This document shows positions 14,699-24,600 of a stretch of DNA of 26,626 nucleotides, in pieces. The notes under the pieces were generated by a model that ran no database searches, had not been told where the DNA came from, and worked only from the letters and a program-made list of their open reading frames with translations. Position 1 is the first letter of the stretch, and the number at the start of each line of letters is the position of its first letter. The translations under genes were made by a program, and so were the position numbers. Source of the DNA: Desulfobacterales bacterium (GTDB lineage: Bacteria > Desulfobacterota > Desulfobacteria > Desulfobacterales > UBA11574); contig JAAXQD010000020.1 of assembly GCA_012974475.1 (NCBI GenBank), positions 1 through 26,626 on the forward strand, read 5' to 3'.

Positions 14699-16714
14699 TT
14701 ACAGCAGGAATGGAACCATAAGCAGTGCAACAACGTTCAGTATCTTGATCATCGGGTTAATGGCTGGGCCTGCGGTATCCTTGTAAGGATCGCCGACCGT
14801 ATCACCGGTAACCGCCGCTTTATGGGCATCGCTTCCTTTACCGCCCAAGTGGCCGTCTTCAATGTATTTTTTGGCATTGTCCCAGGCAGCCCCGCCGGTG
14901 GTCATGGAAATGGCAAGAAAAACACCGGTAACGATACTTCCGATGAGAAGCCCGCCAAGAGCCACCTTGCCCAGCAACAGTCCGACGACAACGGGCATCA
15001 CAACCGGCAGAAGTGCGGGAACGATCATTTCTCTTAGGGCAAACTTGGTGACGATGTCAACACAGGCTGCATAATCGGGTTTAGCAGTGCCTTCCATGAT
15101 GCCCGGAATTTCGCGGAACTGGCGGCGCACCTCTTCAACCACGGCCCCACCGGCCTCTCCCACCGCTTTCATGGCCATAGAAGCAAACAGGTACGGCAAA
15201 AGCCCGCCGATAAAAAGGCCGATGATCACGTTGACATCGGACAGGTCGAATCTCAAGACAGGAGCACCCTCTTTGGCGTGCAGGGCAAATTCCTGTACAT
15301 AGCATGCAAACAGAACCAGAGCCGCCAGACCGGCAGAACCGATGGCATACCCTTTGGTCACCGCTTTGGTGGTATTTCCCACGGCATCCAGCGGATCGGT
15401 CACGGCCCGGACGCTCTCATCCATGTCCGCCATCTCGGCAATTCCACCGGCATTGTCGGTAATCGGCCCGTAAGCATCAATGGCAATCACCATTCCGGTC
15501 ATGGAAAGCATGGACATGGCTGCCATGGCAATCCCGTATAGGCCGGCAAAGTGAAACGCCAGATAAATCGCCAGACAGATGGCAAGAACCGGAGCCGCCG
15601 TGGCCTGCATGCTCACCCCAAGACCGGCAATGATATTTGTGCCGTGGCCGGTGGTAGATGCCTGTGCAATCTGCTTAACCGGAGAATAAATGCCTGTATA
15701 GTATTCGGTTATGATAACAATGACAACGGTAAGAATAAGCCCGATAAGTGTGCAATAGTAAACATTCATGGCGGAAATGTCACCCAACCCGCCCATGAAC
15801 TTTTTGCTGGCATAAAAGAACGCGACAGCCGCGATGATGGCAGCACCGAACATCCCCTTGTACAATGCGCCCATAATATATTCGCTCTTTCCGAGTCTCA
15901 CAAAGAAAACAGCGATGGCGGAAGCGACGATTGAAATCGCACCGAGCACCAGCGGGAATTCTACTGCCATGGGGTTTTTCGGGAAAAGAAGAGAACCGAT
16001 CAGCATGGCGGCAACCGCCGTAACTGCATAGGTCTCAAAAAGGTCTGCGGCCATACCGGCGCAGTCACCCACATTGTCTCCAACATTATCGGCAATCGTA
16101 GCCGGGTTTCTGGGATCGTCTTCAGGGATACCGGCCTCAACCTTACCGACCAGGTCTGCGCCGACATCGGCGCCCTTTGTGAAGATGCCGCCGCCCAGCC
16201 GTGCGAAAATCGAAATCAGGCTGCCGCCAAAACCAAGGGCGACCAGGGCAATAATGTCATGGGTTACGGTATAGTACCCGGCCACGGCTGTTAACGCCAG
16301 ACCGGCAACTATCATACCGGTAACAGCACCGCCTTTAAAGGCCATAGAAAGTCCGGCCCCAAGTCCTTGTCTTGCAGCCTCTGCTGTTCTGACATTGGCG
16401 ATTACCGACACCCGCATACCGATATACCCGGCAATAAATGATGCCGTTGCACCGATTAAAAATCCAATGGCGGTTTTTGCCCCCAGGGTGGCAAAGATGA
16501 TAATAAAAATAATGGCACCGGCAATACCCATACTTTTGAGCTGGCGGTTCAGATATGCAATTGCGCCCTCTTTGATTGCGCCGGCGATTTCCTGCATTTT
16601 TTCATTTCCGGCAGGCGCTTTTTTGACAACTGCAGCCAGAGAAATCGCGAAAAGAACTCCAAAAGCACCAATCAGCGTGCAAAACAACGGTATATTGTTC
16701 AATACAGATTCCAT
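14699..16714 (-). CDS. hppA: Membrane-bound pyrophosphatase, K+-independent H+-pumping type
   Basis: The protein of 671 residues couples hydrolysis of pyrophosphate to cation export across the inner membrane and has about 16 hydrophobic segments. The substrate site is intact: DVGADLVGKVEAGIPEDDPR and NVGDNVGDCAGMAADLFE, plus ITDNAGGIAEM and DTVGDPYKDTAGPA near the C-terminus. At the K+-dependence position it reads GNTTKAVTKG, with Lys450 and Thr453, the residues of K+-independent enzymes (K+-dependent ones have Ala and usually Gly). K+-independent members are proton pumps. The ATG follows GGAGGG. It lies 21 bases after pth, in a cluster of PPi-generating anabolic genes, and has its own terminator. 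Confidence 0.96.
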   Translation of the reverse strand: MESVLNNIPLFCTLIGAFGVLFAISLAAVVKKAPAGNEKMQEIAGAIKEGAIAYLNRQLKSMGIAGAIIFIIIFATLGAKTAIGFLIGATASFIAGYIGMRVSVIANVRTAEAARQGLGAGLSMAFKGGAVTGMIVAGLALTAVAGYYTVTHDIIALVALGFGGSLISIFARLGGGIFTKGADVGADLVGKVEAGIPEDDPRNPATIADNVGDNVGDCAGMAADLFETYAVTAVAAMLIGSLLFPKNPMAVEFPLVLGAISIVASAIAVFFVRLGKSEYIMGALYKGMFGAAIIAAVAFFYASKKFMGGLGDISAMNVYYCTLIGLILTVVIVIITEYYTGIYSPVKQIAQASTTGHGTNIIAGLGVSMQATAAPVLAICLAIYLAFHFAGLYGIAMAAMSMLSMTGMVIAIDAYGPITDNAGGIAEMADMDESVRAVTDPLDAVGNTTKAVTKGYAIGSAGLAALVLFACYVQEFALHAKEGAPVLRFDLSDVNVIIGLFIGGLLPYLFASMAMKAVGEAGGAVVEEVRRQFREIPGIMEGTAKPDYAACVDIVTKFALREMIVPALLPVVMPVVVGLLLGKVALGGLLIGSIVTGVFLAISMTTGGAAWDNAKKYIEDGHLGGKGSDAHKAAVTGDTVGDPYKDTAGPAINPMIKILNVVALLMVPFLL

Positions 16715-16735
16715 TTTCCCTCCATCTGAGATACT

Positions 16736-17332
16736 TTAACTTAAAATTGAGATTCTTTTGTCGTTGAATCTGTTCATCCCTTCCTTTGTACCTTTACAAA
16801 GGGTCGTAACTACGGCGTCCTTTGCTGTTGTGATGATCCGGTCTAAATTTTTTCTTTCTTCTAAATTAAATTTTCCCAGAACATAATCAGCAGCACCGAT
16901 TCCGGCCTCAGGTCGCCCGACGCCGATACGAAGACGTACAAAATCACCTCCGCCAAAGGCATCGATTAACGATCTTATACCTCTGTGTCCCCCATCCCCT
17001 CCTTTCTCTTTTATTTTTAATTTTCCAAAAGCAAGGTCGATGTCGTCATGAACGACCAACATGTCCTCACATAATATCCTAAAATATCCTGCAATTTTCT
17101 GAACCTGAGGCCCGCTTCTGTTCATAAAGGCCATCGGTTTAGCAAGGATGACCTTAATGCCGTCGATGGATCCGATGCCGAATCGGGCATCAAACTTTTG
17201 TTTTGCAAAAGGTATGGAGAAAGCCGCTGACACTTTATCCACTGCGAGGAAACCGGCATTGTGGCGGGTTTCTGCATAGGCTTCACCCGGATTCCCCAGT
17301 CCGACCACCAGGCGTAATCGTCTCTGCGGCAT
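16736..17332 (-). CDS. pth: Peptidyl-tRNA hydrolase
   Basis: Pth releases peptides from peptidyl-tRNA that drops off the ribosome. The 198-residue length is normal. Catalytic-site residues are visible: Asn14 (GLGNPG), His24 (ETRHNAG), Asn71 (MNRSG) and Asp96 (VVHDDID). The position of E. coli Asn114 holds Arg117 (GGHRGIR), an uncommon but probably tolerated change. It starts 18 bases after rplY on the same strand. Confidence 0.96.
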   Translation of the reverse strand: MPQRRLRLVVGLGNPGEAYAETRHNAGFLAVDKVSAAFSIPFAKQKFDARFGIGSIDGIKVILAKPMAFMNRSGPQVQKIAGYFRILCEDMLVVHDDIDLAFGKLKIKEKGGDGGHRGIRSLIDAFGGGDFVRLRIGVGRPEAGIGAADYVLGKFNLEERKNLDRIITTAKDAVVTTLCKGTKEGMNRFNDKRISILS

Positions 17333-17350
17333 AAATAATACCTGTAAAAA

Positions 17351-18007
17351 CTATTCTTCGCTACCAGCTTCGGGTGTTTCTCCTTCTTCTTTTTCAGCGT
17401 CTTCCTCTTCGAGCTCCTCTTCCTCTTCCGGTTCTTCTTCAAGCTTGGGACTGAGAACGGTTACCACCGTAAGATTGGATTCACCCATAAATTCAACGTC
17501 ACCGTCCAGGGAAATATCTTCCAAATGGATGGAATCTCCCATATCCATATCGGTAACATCGATCTCTATGGATTCCGGAACCTCAAACGGCAGGCATTGC
17601 ACTTCAAGCTCACGTCTTATAATCTGCAGAACGCCGCCACGTTCCACGCCCACGGAGCTGCCGACGGTTACAATGGGGATTCCAACCGTAATCTTGCGAT
17701 CCATGTCGATTTCATAGAAATCGATATGCAAATAATTCCGTGAAACCGGATGAACCTGGAGTTCCTTTATCATGGCGGGTCGGGTGTAAGTTTCATCATT
17801 ATTTTGAACGACCAGGTTCAAAATGATCTGACCGCTCCTTCCTTGTTTCAAAGCCAGATCGAAGTCATTTTTATTTACCGAAAGTAGAACGGATTCTGTT
17901 TTCGGGCCGTAAAGCACCGCAGGAATCTGTCCCGCCTCTCTGAGGCGTCGTGCAGGACCGTTGCCCACCGTGGTTCTTATATTCGTTTTTAGTTCTATTA
18001 ATTCCAA
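17351..18007 (-). CDS. rplY: Ribosomal protein bL25, long (CTC) form
   Basis: bL25 binds 5S rRNA in the large subunit. The 218-residue protein has the 5S-binding domain at about 1-92 (GNGPARRLREAGQIPAVLYGP) and the CTC C-terminal domain (about 95-190), followed by a very acidic tail (about residues 190-218, mostly Glu). The reading frame starts at TTG (18005-18007), with AGGAGG about ten bases upstream; the family N-terminus MELIEL fits this start and no ATG is available nearby. It lies between prs and pth on the same strand. Confidence 0.95.
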   Translation of the reverse strand: MELIELKTNIRTTVGNGPARRLREAGQIPAVLYGPKTESVLLSVNKNDFDLALKQGRSGQIILNLVVQNNDETYTRPAMIKELQVHPVSRNYLHIDFYEIDMDRKITVGIPIVTVGSSVGVERGGVLQIIRRELEVQCLPFEVPESIEIDVTDMDMGDSIHLEDISLDGDVEFMGESNLTVVTVLSPKLEEEPEEEEELEEEDAEKEEGETPEAGSEE

Positions 18008-18035
18008 AATATATATATCCTCCTTAATACACTAT

Positions 18036-18974
18036 TTATACAAACAGAGATGTCACCGAATCTCCTTTGAAGCTGCGGATGATCGCCTCGCCAATCAGCT
18101 CGGAAATCGAAAGAACCTTTATTTTTTTACAGGATCTGGCATTTTCTCTTAACGGAATGGTGTCTGTCACAACCAAGGCTTTCAACGGTGAATTTTCAAT
18201 CCTTTCGATGGAAGGTCCCGATAGAACAGGATGTGCACAAACGGCATAGACCTCTCTGGCTCCATTTTTCATGATGGCACCTGCGGCTTCCACCAGCGTA
18301 CCGGCGGTGTCGACCATATCGTCTAGAATAACCACGACCTTTCCGGCAACATCACCCACCACGGCCATGGCCTTGGCTTCGTTGGGTGCATCTCTCCGCT
18401 TATCGATGATGGCAAGACCGGCATTGAGGCGTTTTGCAAAGGCCCTGGCCCTTTCCACCCCCCCCGCATCCGGAGAAACAATCACAAGGTCATTGTTAAA
18501 ATTGTTCCGGATATGTTCGATAAGCACCGGAGCAGCAAAAAGATTGTCCACGGGGATGTCGAAAAAGCCCTGAATTTGTCCGGCATGAAGATCTAATGTG
18601 ATGATTCTGGAAGCACCGGCAATGGTCAGCATGTCCGCCACCAGTTTAGCGCTGATGGGAACCCGGGGCGCAACCTTCTTGTCTTGGCGTGCATATCCAT
18701 AATATGGAATCACGGCTGTTATCCTGGCGGCCGAGGCACGCTTTAATGCATCCAGCATCAGAAGCAATTCAACGAGATTTTCGTTGACCGGAGAACAGGT
18801 TGACTGAATTACAAAAACATCTCTTGATCTTACGTTTTCATCGATTTCTATCTGGATCTCACCGTCACTAAACCGTTTTACCTTTTCCCCGCCCAAAGCA
18901 ACATTGAGGTAACTGCATACTTTTTTAGACAAGGCCGGGTTTGAATTTCCTGAAAATATTATAAAATCTTCCAT
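18036..18974 (-). CDS. prs: Ribose-phosphate pyrophosphokinase (PRPP synthase)
   Basis: Prs makes PRPP from ribose-5-phosphate and ATP, feeding nucleotide, His and Trp synthesis. The 312-residue protein shows FSDGEIQIEI, the flexible loop motif YYGYARQDKK, the nucleotide region LDLHAGQIQGFFD, VSPDAGGVERA, and the PRPP motif VVILDDMVDTAGT. Length and motifs match class I enzymes. It lies between tRNA-Gln and rplY, the order found in many Desulfobacterota. Confidence 0.97.
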   Translation of the reverse strand: MEDFIIFSGNSNPALSKKVCSYLNVALGGEKVKRFSDGEIQIEIDENVRSRDVFVIQSTCSPVNENLVELLLMLDALKRASAARITAVIPYYGYARQDKKVAPRVPISAKLVADMLTIAGASRIITLDLHAGQIQGFFDIPVDNLFAAPVLIEHIRNNFNNDLVIVSPDAGGVERARAFAKRLNAGLAIIDKRRDAPNEAKAMAVVGDVAGKVVVILDDMVDTAGTLVEAAGAIMKNGAREVYAVCAHPVLSGPSIERIENSPLKALVVTDTIPLRENARSCKKIKVLSISELIGEAIIRSFKGDSVTSLFV

Positions 18975-19057
18975 CTAAATTAATATCCTGTATATTCAGC
19001 TGCATGCACGGGAAGCTGTCGCCAGTTTCACCGTATCATTTCAAAATTGACATTATT

Positions 19058-19132
19058 TGGCTGGGGCGGGAGGATTCGAACCTCCGAATGCAGGAACCAA
19101 AGTCCTGTGTCTTACCGCTTGACGACGCCCCA
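19058..19132 (-). tRNA. tRNA-Gln (anticodon UUG)
   Basis: On the minus strand a full cloverleaf folds: acceptor TGGGGCG/CGCCCCA, D arm, anticodon stem CAGGA/TCCTG with loop CTTTGGT, and T arm GGAGG-TTCGAAT-CCTCC. The anticodon TTG is at complement of 19098-19100 and the discriminator base is G, as in tRNA-Gln. The 3' CCA is encoded (19058-19060). It lies between ispE and prs on the same strand and may be processed from their transcript. Confidence 0.97.
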
Positions 19133-19189
19133 GAAGCGAAAATGTTGATAATCGACCACGATACACACTTTGCCCATAGCCGGGTGGCT

Positions 19190-20062
19190 TCATGTGTCTG
19201 ATATGCTGTATCCATCATCCTGGGTTATCATATCTGCAAGATACAGGTGCCACGTATCATCGGAACGAACAAGGGCGTGTTTTGCCTTTGAGGCTTTATC
19301 TGAATCAGAAAAAAGACCGAACACGGTCGGCCCGCTACCCGACATTAAAGCTCCCAGTGCCCCATGGTCTAAAAGAGCCGTCTTAACAGTATTAATAACA
19401 GGGTATTTTGATGCCACGACTGCCTCAAGATCATTGCATAAATGGCATCTTGGATCAAAACTTCCCTTGTCCAAAAGAGAATCTTTAAGTTTTTTTTTAC
19501 ATTTTGTCAATCTTAAATTCAGATTTTTATAAACCGCTGCGGTTGAAACACTAAACCCTGGAAAAACCAACAATATCTTTAGCTTTTTAAGCCCTGGGTA
19601 AACTTTCAGTTTTTCACCAATTCCCGAGGCTGTTGCCGGTTTTCCGAAAATAAAAAAAGGGACATCCGCCCCGATTAAAAGTCCCATGGACATCAGTTCG
19701 TCCATGGAAAAGGGATCACCGTAATATCGATTTAATCCTAAAAACACAGCAGCGGCATTGCTGCTTCCCCCACCGAGACCGGCTGCCACCGGTATCTGTT
19801 TTTGTATCGCAATTTTTACCCCGTCATTTTTCTTCAATTTTTTATAAAAAAGATCGGCCGCAGCAAAGGCAAGGTTTGTTTCATCTTCCGGGACATGGGG
19901 ATGATCGCACGAAACCGCCGTCTCTTCAACGCCGACGTCCAGTGAAACCGTGTCGTAAAGTCCGATACAACACATCAGCGAGAAGAGATCATGGTAAGCG
20001 TCGGGCCTTTTCCCGGTAATCTGTAAAAAAAGGTTTATTTTGGCAGGAGAAAGAATTTTCAT
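19190..20062 (-). CDS. ispE: 4-diphosphocytidyl-2-C-methyl-D-erythritol kinase
   Basis: IspE phosphorylates CDP-methylerythritol in the MEP pathway of isoprenoid synthesis. It is a GHMP kinase: SPAKINLFL with Lys8, the ATP loop PVAAGLGGGSSNAAA (about 91-105), and GADVPFF with the catalytic Asp133. Near the C-terminus MSGSGPTVFG is the third GHMP motif. The start is set at the ATG at 20062 (290 residues), not the TTG one codon upstream. It begins 12 bases after the DUF1844 gene on the same strand. Confidence 0.96.
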   Translation of the reverse strand: MKILSPAKINLFLQITGKRPDAYHDLFSLMCCIGLYDTVSLDVGVEETAVSCDHPHVPEDETNLAFAAADLFYKKLKKNDGVKIAIQKQIPVAAGLGGGSSNAAAVFLGLNRYYGDPFSMDELMSMGLLIGADVPFFIFGKPATASGIGEKLKVYPGLKKLKILLVFPGFSVSTAAVYKNLNLRLTKCKKKLKDSLLDKGSFDPRCHLCNDLEAVVASKYPVINTVKTALLDHGALGALMSGSGPTVFGLFSDSDKASKAKHALVRSDDTWHLYLADMITQDDGYSISDT

Positions 20063-20074
20063 CAAATGCCTGGA

Positions 20075-20521
20075 TTAACCCTTTTCTTTCACATAGATCA
20101 TCCTCAAATCATACAGTATATTTTTAAGCATTTTCGCTTCATCTTCTGTTAAATTCCCTTGGGTTTTTTCTTCCAGCATAACCAGAATATCTATGGTCTG
20201 TTTTGCGATGGGGAGGTTTTTAACCGTTTTACCGGTGGCCGGGTCGTCGATCACACCCAGGTGCATCAGCACGGAAGAGTTTAAAGAAAAAATAAAGGTT
20301 GCAAAATTTATTTGCGGCATCTGAAAGTCTTCTGCATCCTTTTCCGGTTCTGCATCCTTGTCCGGTTCAGCAGCCTTATCCGGTTCAGCAGTCTTTTCCG
20401 GTTCTTCGGTCTTGGCATCCTCCTTGGGAGTTTCAGCCTTTTCTTCCTTTATCTCCGTCTCCTCATCGCCTTTTGCGAATGTCCGCCTGTCTTTGACAGT
20501 AAATTCTTTTTTGTCCGGCAT
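20075..20521 (-). CDS. DUF1844-family protein with a charged repeat linker
   Basis: This 148-residue protein has two parts. Residues 1-65 are highly charged (Lys/Glu/Asp) and include a six-residue repeat of the type AEPDK-x. Residues about 66-148 match the DUF1844 domain: MPQINFATFIFSLNSSVLMH, a variant of its usual hydrophobic start, then LPIAKQTIDILVMLEEKTQG and a C-terminal helix. DUF1844 proteins are common in Desulfobacterota and other phyla and have no firm function. It is the first gene of the ispE unit and is divergent from sfsA. Confidence 0.9.
   Translation of the reverse strand: MPDKKEFTVKDRRTFAKGDEETEIKEEKAETPKEDAKTEEPEKTAEPDKAAEPDKDAEPEKDAEDFQMPQINFATFIFSLNSSVLMHLGVIDDPATGKTVKNLPIAKQTIDILVMLEEKTQGNLTEDEAKMLKNILYDLRMIYVKEKG
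20332..20403 (-). repeat. Four tandem 18-bp units in the DUF1844 gene
   Basis: Four adjacent 18-base units (20332, 20350, 20368 and 20386) encode the acidic linker pattern AEP(D/E)K-x on the minus strand. Units one and two differ at one base, and three and four at two. The pattern fits recent duplication in a disordered linker. Confidence 0.85.
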
Positions 20522-20849
20522 GTCCTGTCTCCTGTAATCTCCTGATGGTTAAGATAGATGAACCCGAAACATGGGTTTTCCCAGCAAAAATAAATTATAA
20601 GCCAAACGATAATATCTTCAAGAGCCTGAATTTTAACACGGCAAAAAAACAACAGAGATTTAACAGAGAAATTAGATTTTTTCAACAATATTCAAAAGAA
20701 TTTAACCCGGATGTCCAGGACAATTTCTGATATTTCTTGAACAATGCCAGCGGGTATGTTTTAAAATCTCTTACCCGAAGCTCATTTTATAATATAAACC
20801 TAAATTTCCTGAATCTCGAAGGCAGGAAAGCCAAAAAAGTGACAACCCG
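20522..20849. other. Divergent intergenic region between the DUF1844 gene and sfsA
   Basis: No gene is seen. It should hold promoters for both directions. Two small inverted repeats occur: AACCC/GGGTT at 20561-20577 and CGGGTA/TACCCG at 20751-20777. The first is near the DUF1844 start; the second is about 75 bases upstream of sfsA. Neither matches an operator I can name. Confidence 0.4.
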
Positions 20850-21581
20850 ATGACCATCGCCAAAAGTTCAACACAATCAAAAGGTCTGGCCTGGCCGGAA
20901 CTCATACCCGGAACCCTCGTTAAAAGGTACCAGCGCTTCCTGGCAGATGTAAAATTGACCGACGGCCAAGTGGTGACCGCCCACTGTCCCAATTCAGGCA
21001 GCATGCAGGCATGTTGTGAGCCCGGCAGACCGGTCTATCTGTCATTTCATGACAATCCCAAACGGAAAACCAAATACACCTGGGAGCTCATAGAAATGCC
21101 CACCTCCCTGGTCGGCATCAATACACTGGTTCCAAATCGGCTGGTGGCCGAATCCATCGATGCCGGAATGGTTGCGGATCTTAACGGCTACGACCACATT
21201 GCCCGGGAAGTCAAAACCGCTTATAATTCGAGAATCGACATCCTTTTGAGCAACGGCGACACGGATCGCTGCTTTGTGGAAATTAAAAACTGCACCCTTG
21301 TAAAAGACGGAATCGCTTTTTTTCCGGATGCCGTCACCGCCAGAGGGCTCAAGCACCTGGTGGAACTTCGCACCCTTGTTTCCGAGGGGTTCCGATGTGT
21401 GATGTTCTATGTGGTACAGCGGATGGATGCAAAAACGTTTCGACCCGCCGATCTTATAGACCCTGCATATGGAAGAGAACTGAGGCAGGCTGTGGAACAT
21501 GGTGTTGAAATGATGGTCTATGATACACGTATCGACCTGGAAACCATCACCTTAAATCGAAAAATACCCTACAGGCTATGA
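20850..21581 (+). CDS. sfsA: SfsA-family protein (sugar fermentation stimulation protein homologue)
   Basis: This 243-residue protein matches SfsA throughout: LIPGTLVKRYQRFLADV, TAHCPNSGSM, a nuclease-like core with RIDILL and FVEIKNCTL, FPDAVTARGLKHL, and VMFYVVQRMDA. Structure work places the core in a restriction-endonuclease-like fold, and the acidic and Lys residues of that site (Asp in RIDILL, E-x-K in FVEIKN) are present. The name comes from an old E. coli maltose phenotype, and the real activity is unclear. It is the only + strand gene between the two minus-strand blocks and ends 21 bases before the convergent GlmS-like gene. Confidence 0.93.
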   Translation: MTIAKSSTQSKGLAWPELIPGTLVKRYQRFLADVKLTDGQVVTAHCPNSGSMQACCEPGRPVYLSFHDNPKRKTKYTWELIEMPTSLVGINTLVPNRLVAESIDAGMVADLNGYDHIAREVKTAYNSRIDILLSNGDTDRCFVEIKNCTLVKDGIAFFPDAVTARGLKHLVELRTLVSEGFRCVMFYVVQRMDAKTFRPADLIDPAYGRELRQAVEHGVEMMVYDTRIDLETITLNRKIPYRL

Positions 21582-21602
21582 AATATAGACGGGGTCAAGC
21601 AG

Positions 21603-24600
21603 TTAAGCGGTTGAGTGGTTAACACGGGAAACAATAAATTCTCCGATCTTTTCCGCCGATATTCCAAAAAGTTCTTTCATCTCAACAAGCTCCAGGTATC
21701 TGTCCTCCCACACCACGCTGTTTTCCTGAACGATGTTTTTAATCCGTTCATATTTTCCGCCAAGGGCCTTTATCTTAATGTCGAGAAGCACATTTTCTTT
21801 AAACGATATATTTAGAAGCAGTATATTTTCGATCAGGTTCGCCGTGGCAGGAGATGCGGATATAATCGGGATAACAATAATGCTCCGGTCGTCTTTTCGG
21901 CCGATACCGATATAGACATTCCCCTCCCGTACGATAATTCGTTTGGTGCCTTTTAGCAGCGGGTCTGTTTCGACTCTGGACGATATCGGCTTTAGGACAC
22001 CATCTTTCTTTACGATTTCGATAGTTGTTTCATCGGTCGGTTCTCCGAGAAGATTCAGCCCGCCGATTCTATACAGAATCGCCCCTTCTATATCAGCAAC
22101 AATTTTTTGAAGGTATTTTAGAACGATAATATTTTTGTTGGTCAGCTGGAATGTTCTGATGTTATATTTTTCCAACGTATCGAACAGTATCCCTTCCAGC
22201 CTTTCGCTGATGCGGCTTGTCCCTACGGTGACCGTTTTGGCCTGGTGCCGGATGGCATCCACGGGTCGAGACAAGTTGTTAATCGATTCCCCCAGACACT
22301 CAAACAGCTTGTTCAGCATATTCAGGGGGGTACCCTTTTTACTGAAGTCCATTTCAAAATCAGACACCGGCATCCTGCCCGATAGATATTTAAGCAGAAG
22401 GGTTAGATCGGACGCGGCTTCGAGCCCCATGGCCGTGGGGAAATCTCCGGCGGATTTTTTTCTTCTGAATTCTTTATAGAAAAAGGCGATTTTTTCCCTG
22501 AAGGATTTTTCCAGAATGAGTTCATAAACGTCCATATCTTTTTTTGCATAATCATCTACGGTGTTCTGAATATCTTTATTGAATTCGTACAGGAAACGTG
22601 AACCCTCATTAATGGTAATCGCCGCATAGTAACCCCAGATATGTCCCACCAGGGTGTTCAAAATGGGCGCAAAATGTTCGCTGACCATGGGAACATGAAA
22701 TACATCCGCCGCATAGGGTCCAAACCGGTCTTCACCCGCATCTGCGATGACCACCGGTGTCGCTTTATGGGCCTGAAATATTGCCGTATCTTTGATAATA
22801 TCACTGATAACCGTACCCCTGGCGCCAGCGGCACACACAATGATCAGGGGTTCTGATGACAAATCGATGTGTTTCTTATCTTCGATAAAATCGGATGAAA
22901 TGGTCTTATAGCAGAGTTCGCTCAGCTTGATTCTGATTTCATCCGCCGAAGCCTTGTTGGGGCCGCTGCCGACCACGGCCCAGTAGGTTTTGGCGGTTGC
23001 AAGCCTTCTGGCCGAATCCCCGATTTTAGTGCGCATGGAAAGAATTTTTTTCATGCAATCGGGGAGCTTTAAGAGTTCTTTTATTTCCGCTGTAATAAAA
23101 TGTTTATCCCTTCGCCCTTTAAGTTCTGCAACCTTAAGCCCCAGAATAGCTCCGGCCACGATCTGCGAATAAAACGCCTTTGTGGACGCAACGGACATCT
23201 CGATATCACGACCGCTGCTGGTGTGCATGACGCCGTCGACCTTGAAGGTAATATCCGAATCCCTGCGGTTGACAATGGCCAGGGTGTAAGCACCCCTTTC
23301 TTTGACCATATCGACGGCACGATTGGTATCTGTTGTGGTACCGGACTGGCTTATGGCGATAACAAGGGCGTCGGCCATACTGTCTGCTCGATCGGTGTCA
23401 CACAGTTGAAATCCGCTCAGCTCCGATGCTTTCAATGCACGGATATAAAACGACGGATCGTGCAGGTAGTAATTCATAATGTCTGCACATGCCTGTGCAG
23501 CCACACCGGCGGTCCCCTGCCCCACCAAAAAAATCCGTCGGACTTTTTCATCCATCAGGGCTTTTTTCAATATTTCAGGAAAGGTCTTTTCATCCAGGGT
23601 GATAACACGTTCTTGGCCTTTCTCATCTTTGATTTTCCAACGGTTCTGAAAGGTCTTCTCAACGGAAAGCGGGGCTTCTGAAATTTCTTTTAAAAAATAG
23701 TGGGGAAATTCCTGGCGGTCGATGTCTCTTGGAGTAATCTCAGTATATTTTATGTCCTTTTCTCCAAGGGCCAGAGGCGTCCGGTCATAATACATGGCTT
23801 CAATACCGTCCAAGCCTCCCCCGGCTTCCTGATTCAAGATGAAAATCTGTCCCCGGGTCACGCCGTGTCGACCTTCGACTTCTTTTTCCCCGTCCAGCTT
23901 AATAAAAAAGGGCGTCTCTTCGACCAATCCATAAACCTCGGAAGAGGGCACATAATGATCGTCTGCAATACCGACGAAGATAGCCTGACCGCTCCCTTTT
24001 TGAGCCAGGAAAAGCTTTCCGGGGGCAAGATCGGTATGCATGGATATGGCATGGGACCCCTCGAAGTCATTCACCGCTCTCCGGAAAGCTTCCGCCACGT
24101 CGAAGCCTTGCCGGATATATTTACCGATCTGAAGCGGAATGATTTTGGTATCGGTGGTGATATCTTTGTGGGTAACACACCCCTGCCGTTCATGTTCTTT
24201 TTTCAGTTCAAGGTAATTATCGATATCCCCATTCAGGCAGGCATGGATAATACCCCCTTCCGGAACACGGTTTCCTAAAATTGTATTATCCACCGGATGG
24301 CAGTTCGGTTCGGTGATGGCCCCCACGGAAGCCCAACGGGTATGGGCGGAAATCGTGTGGTATTCATGTGAAAACCCTGCCAATCTTTGCAGGATCCCAT
24401 CGTCTTTGATCTGCTTGCGCAAGAAACGACCATTGTCCCCCAGACGTCCCACTACCGCAGCAATCTTATACGTCAAGGCCAGGGCAAAACGCTTTTGGCC
24501 GTTTTCATCTTGGGTCTGGTTTAGGTTTATTCCCGAGTTCACGAGAACGTCCTGGTCTGAACGCTCTGTTAACGGGTCAAGAAGATTTGCTTTTTTTAGG

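Noticed and set aside
23700..24278. A 192-codon + strand frame opposite the GlmS-like gene (also 23100-23681)
   Set aside because: It lies opposite the glutaminase and SIS regions, which carry strong family motifs; no protein features are seen in the + frame.
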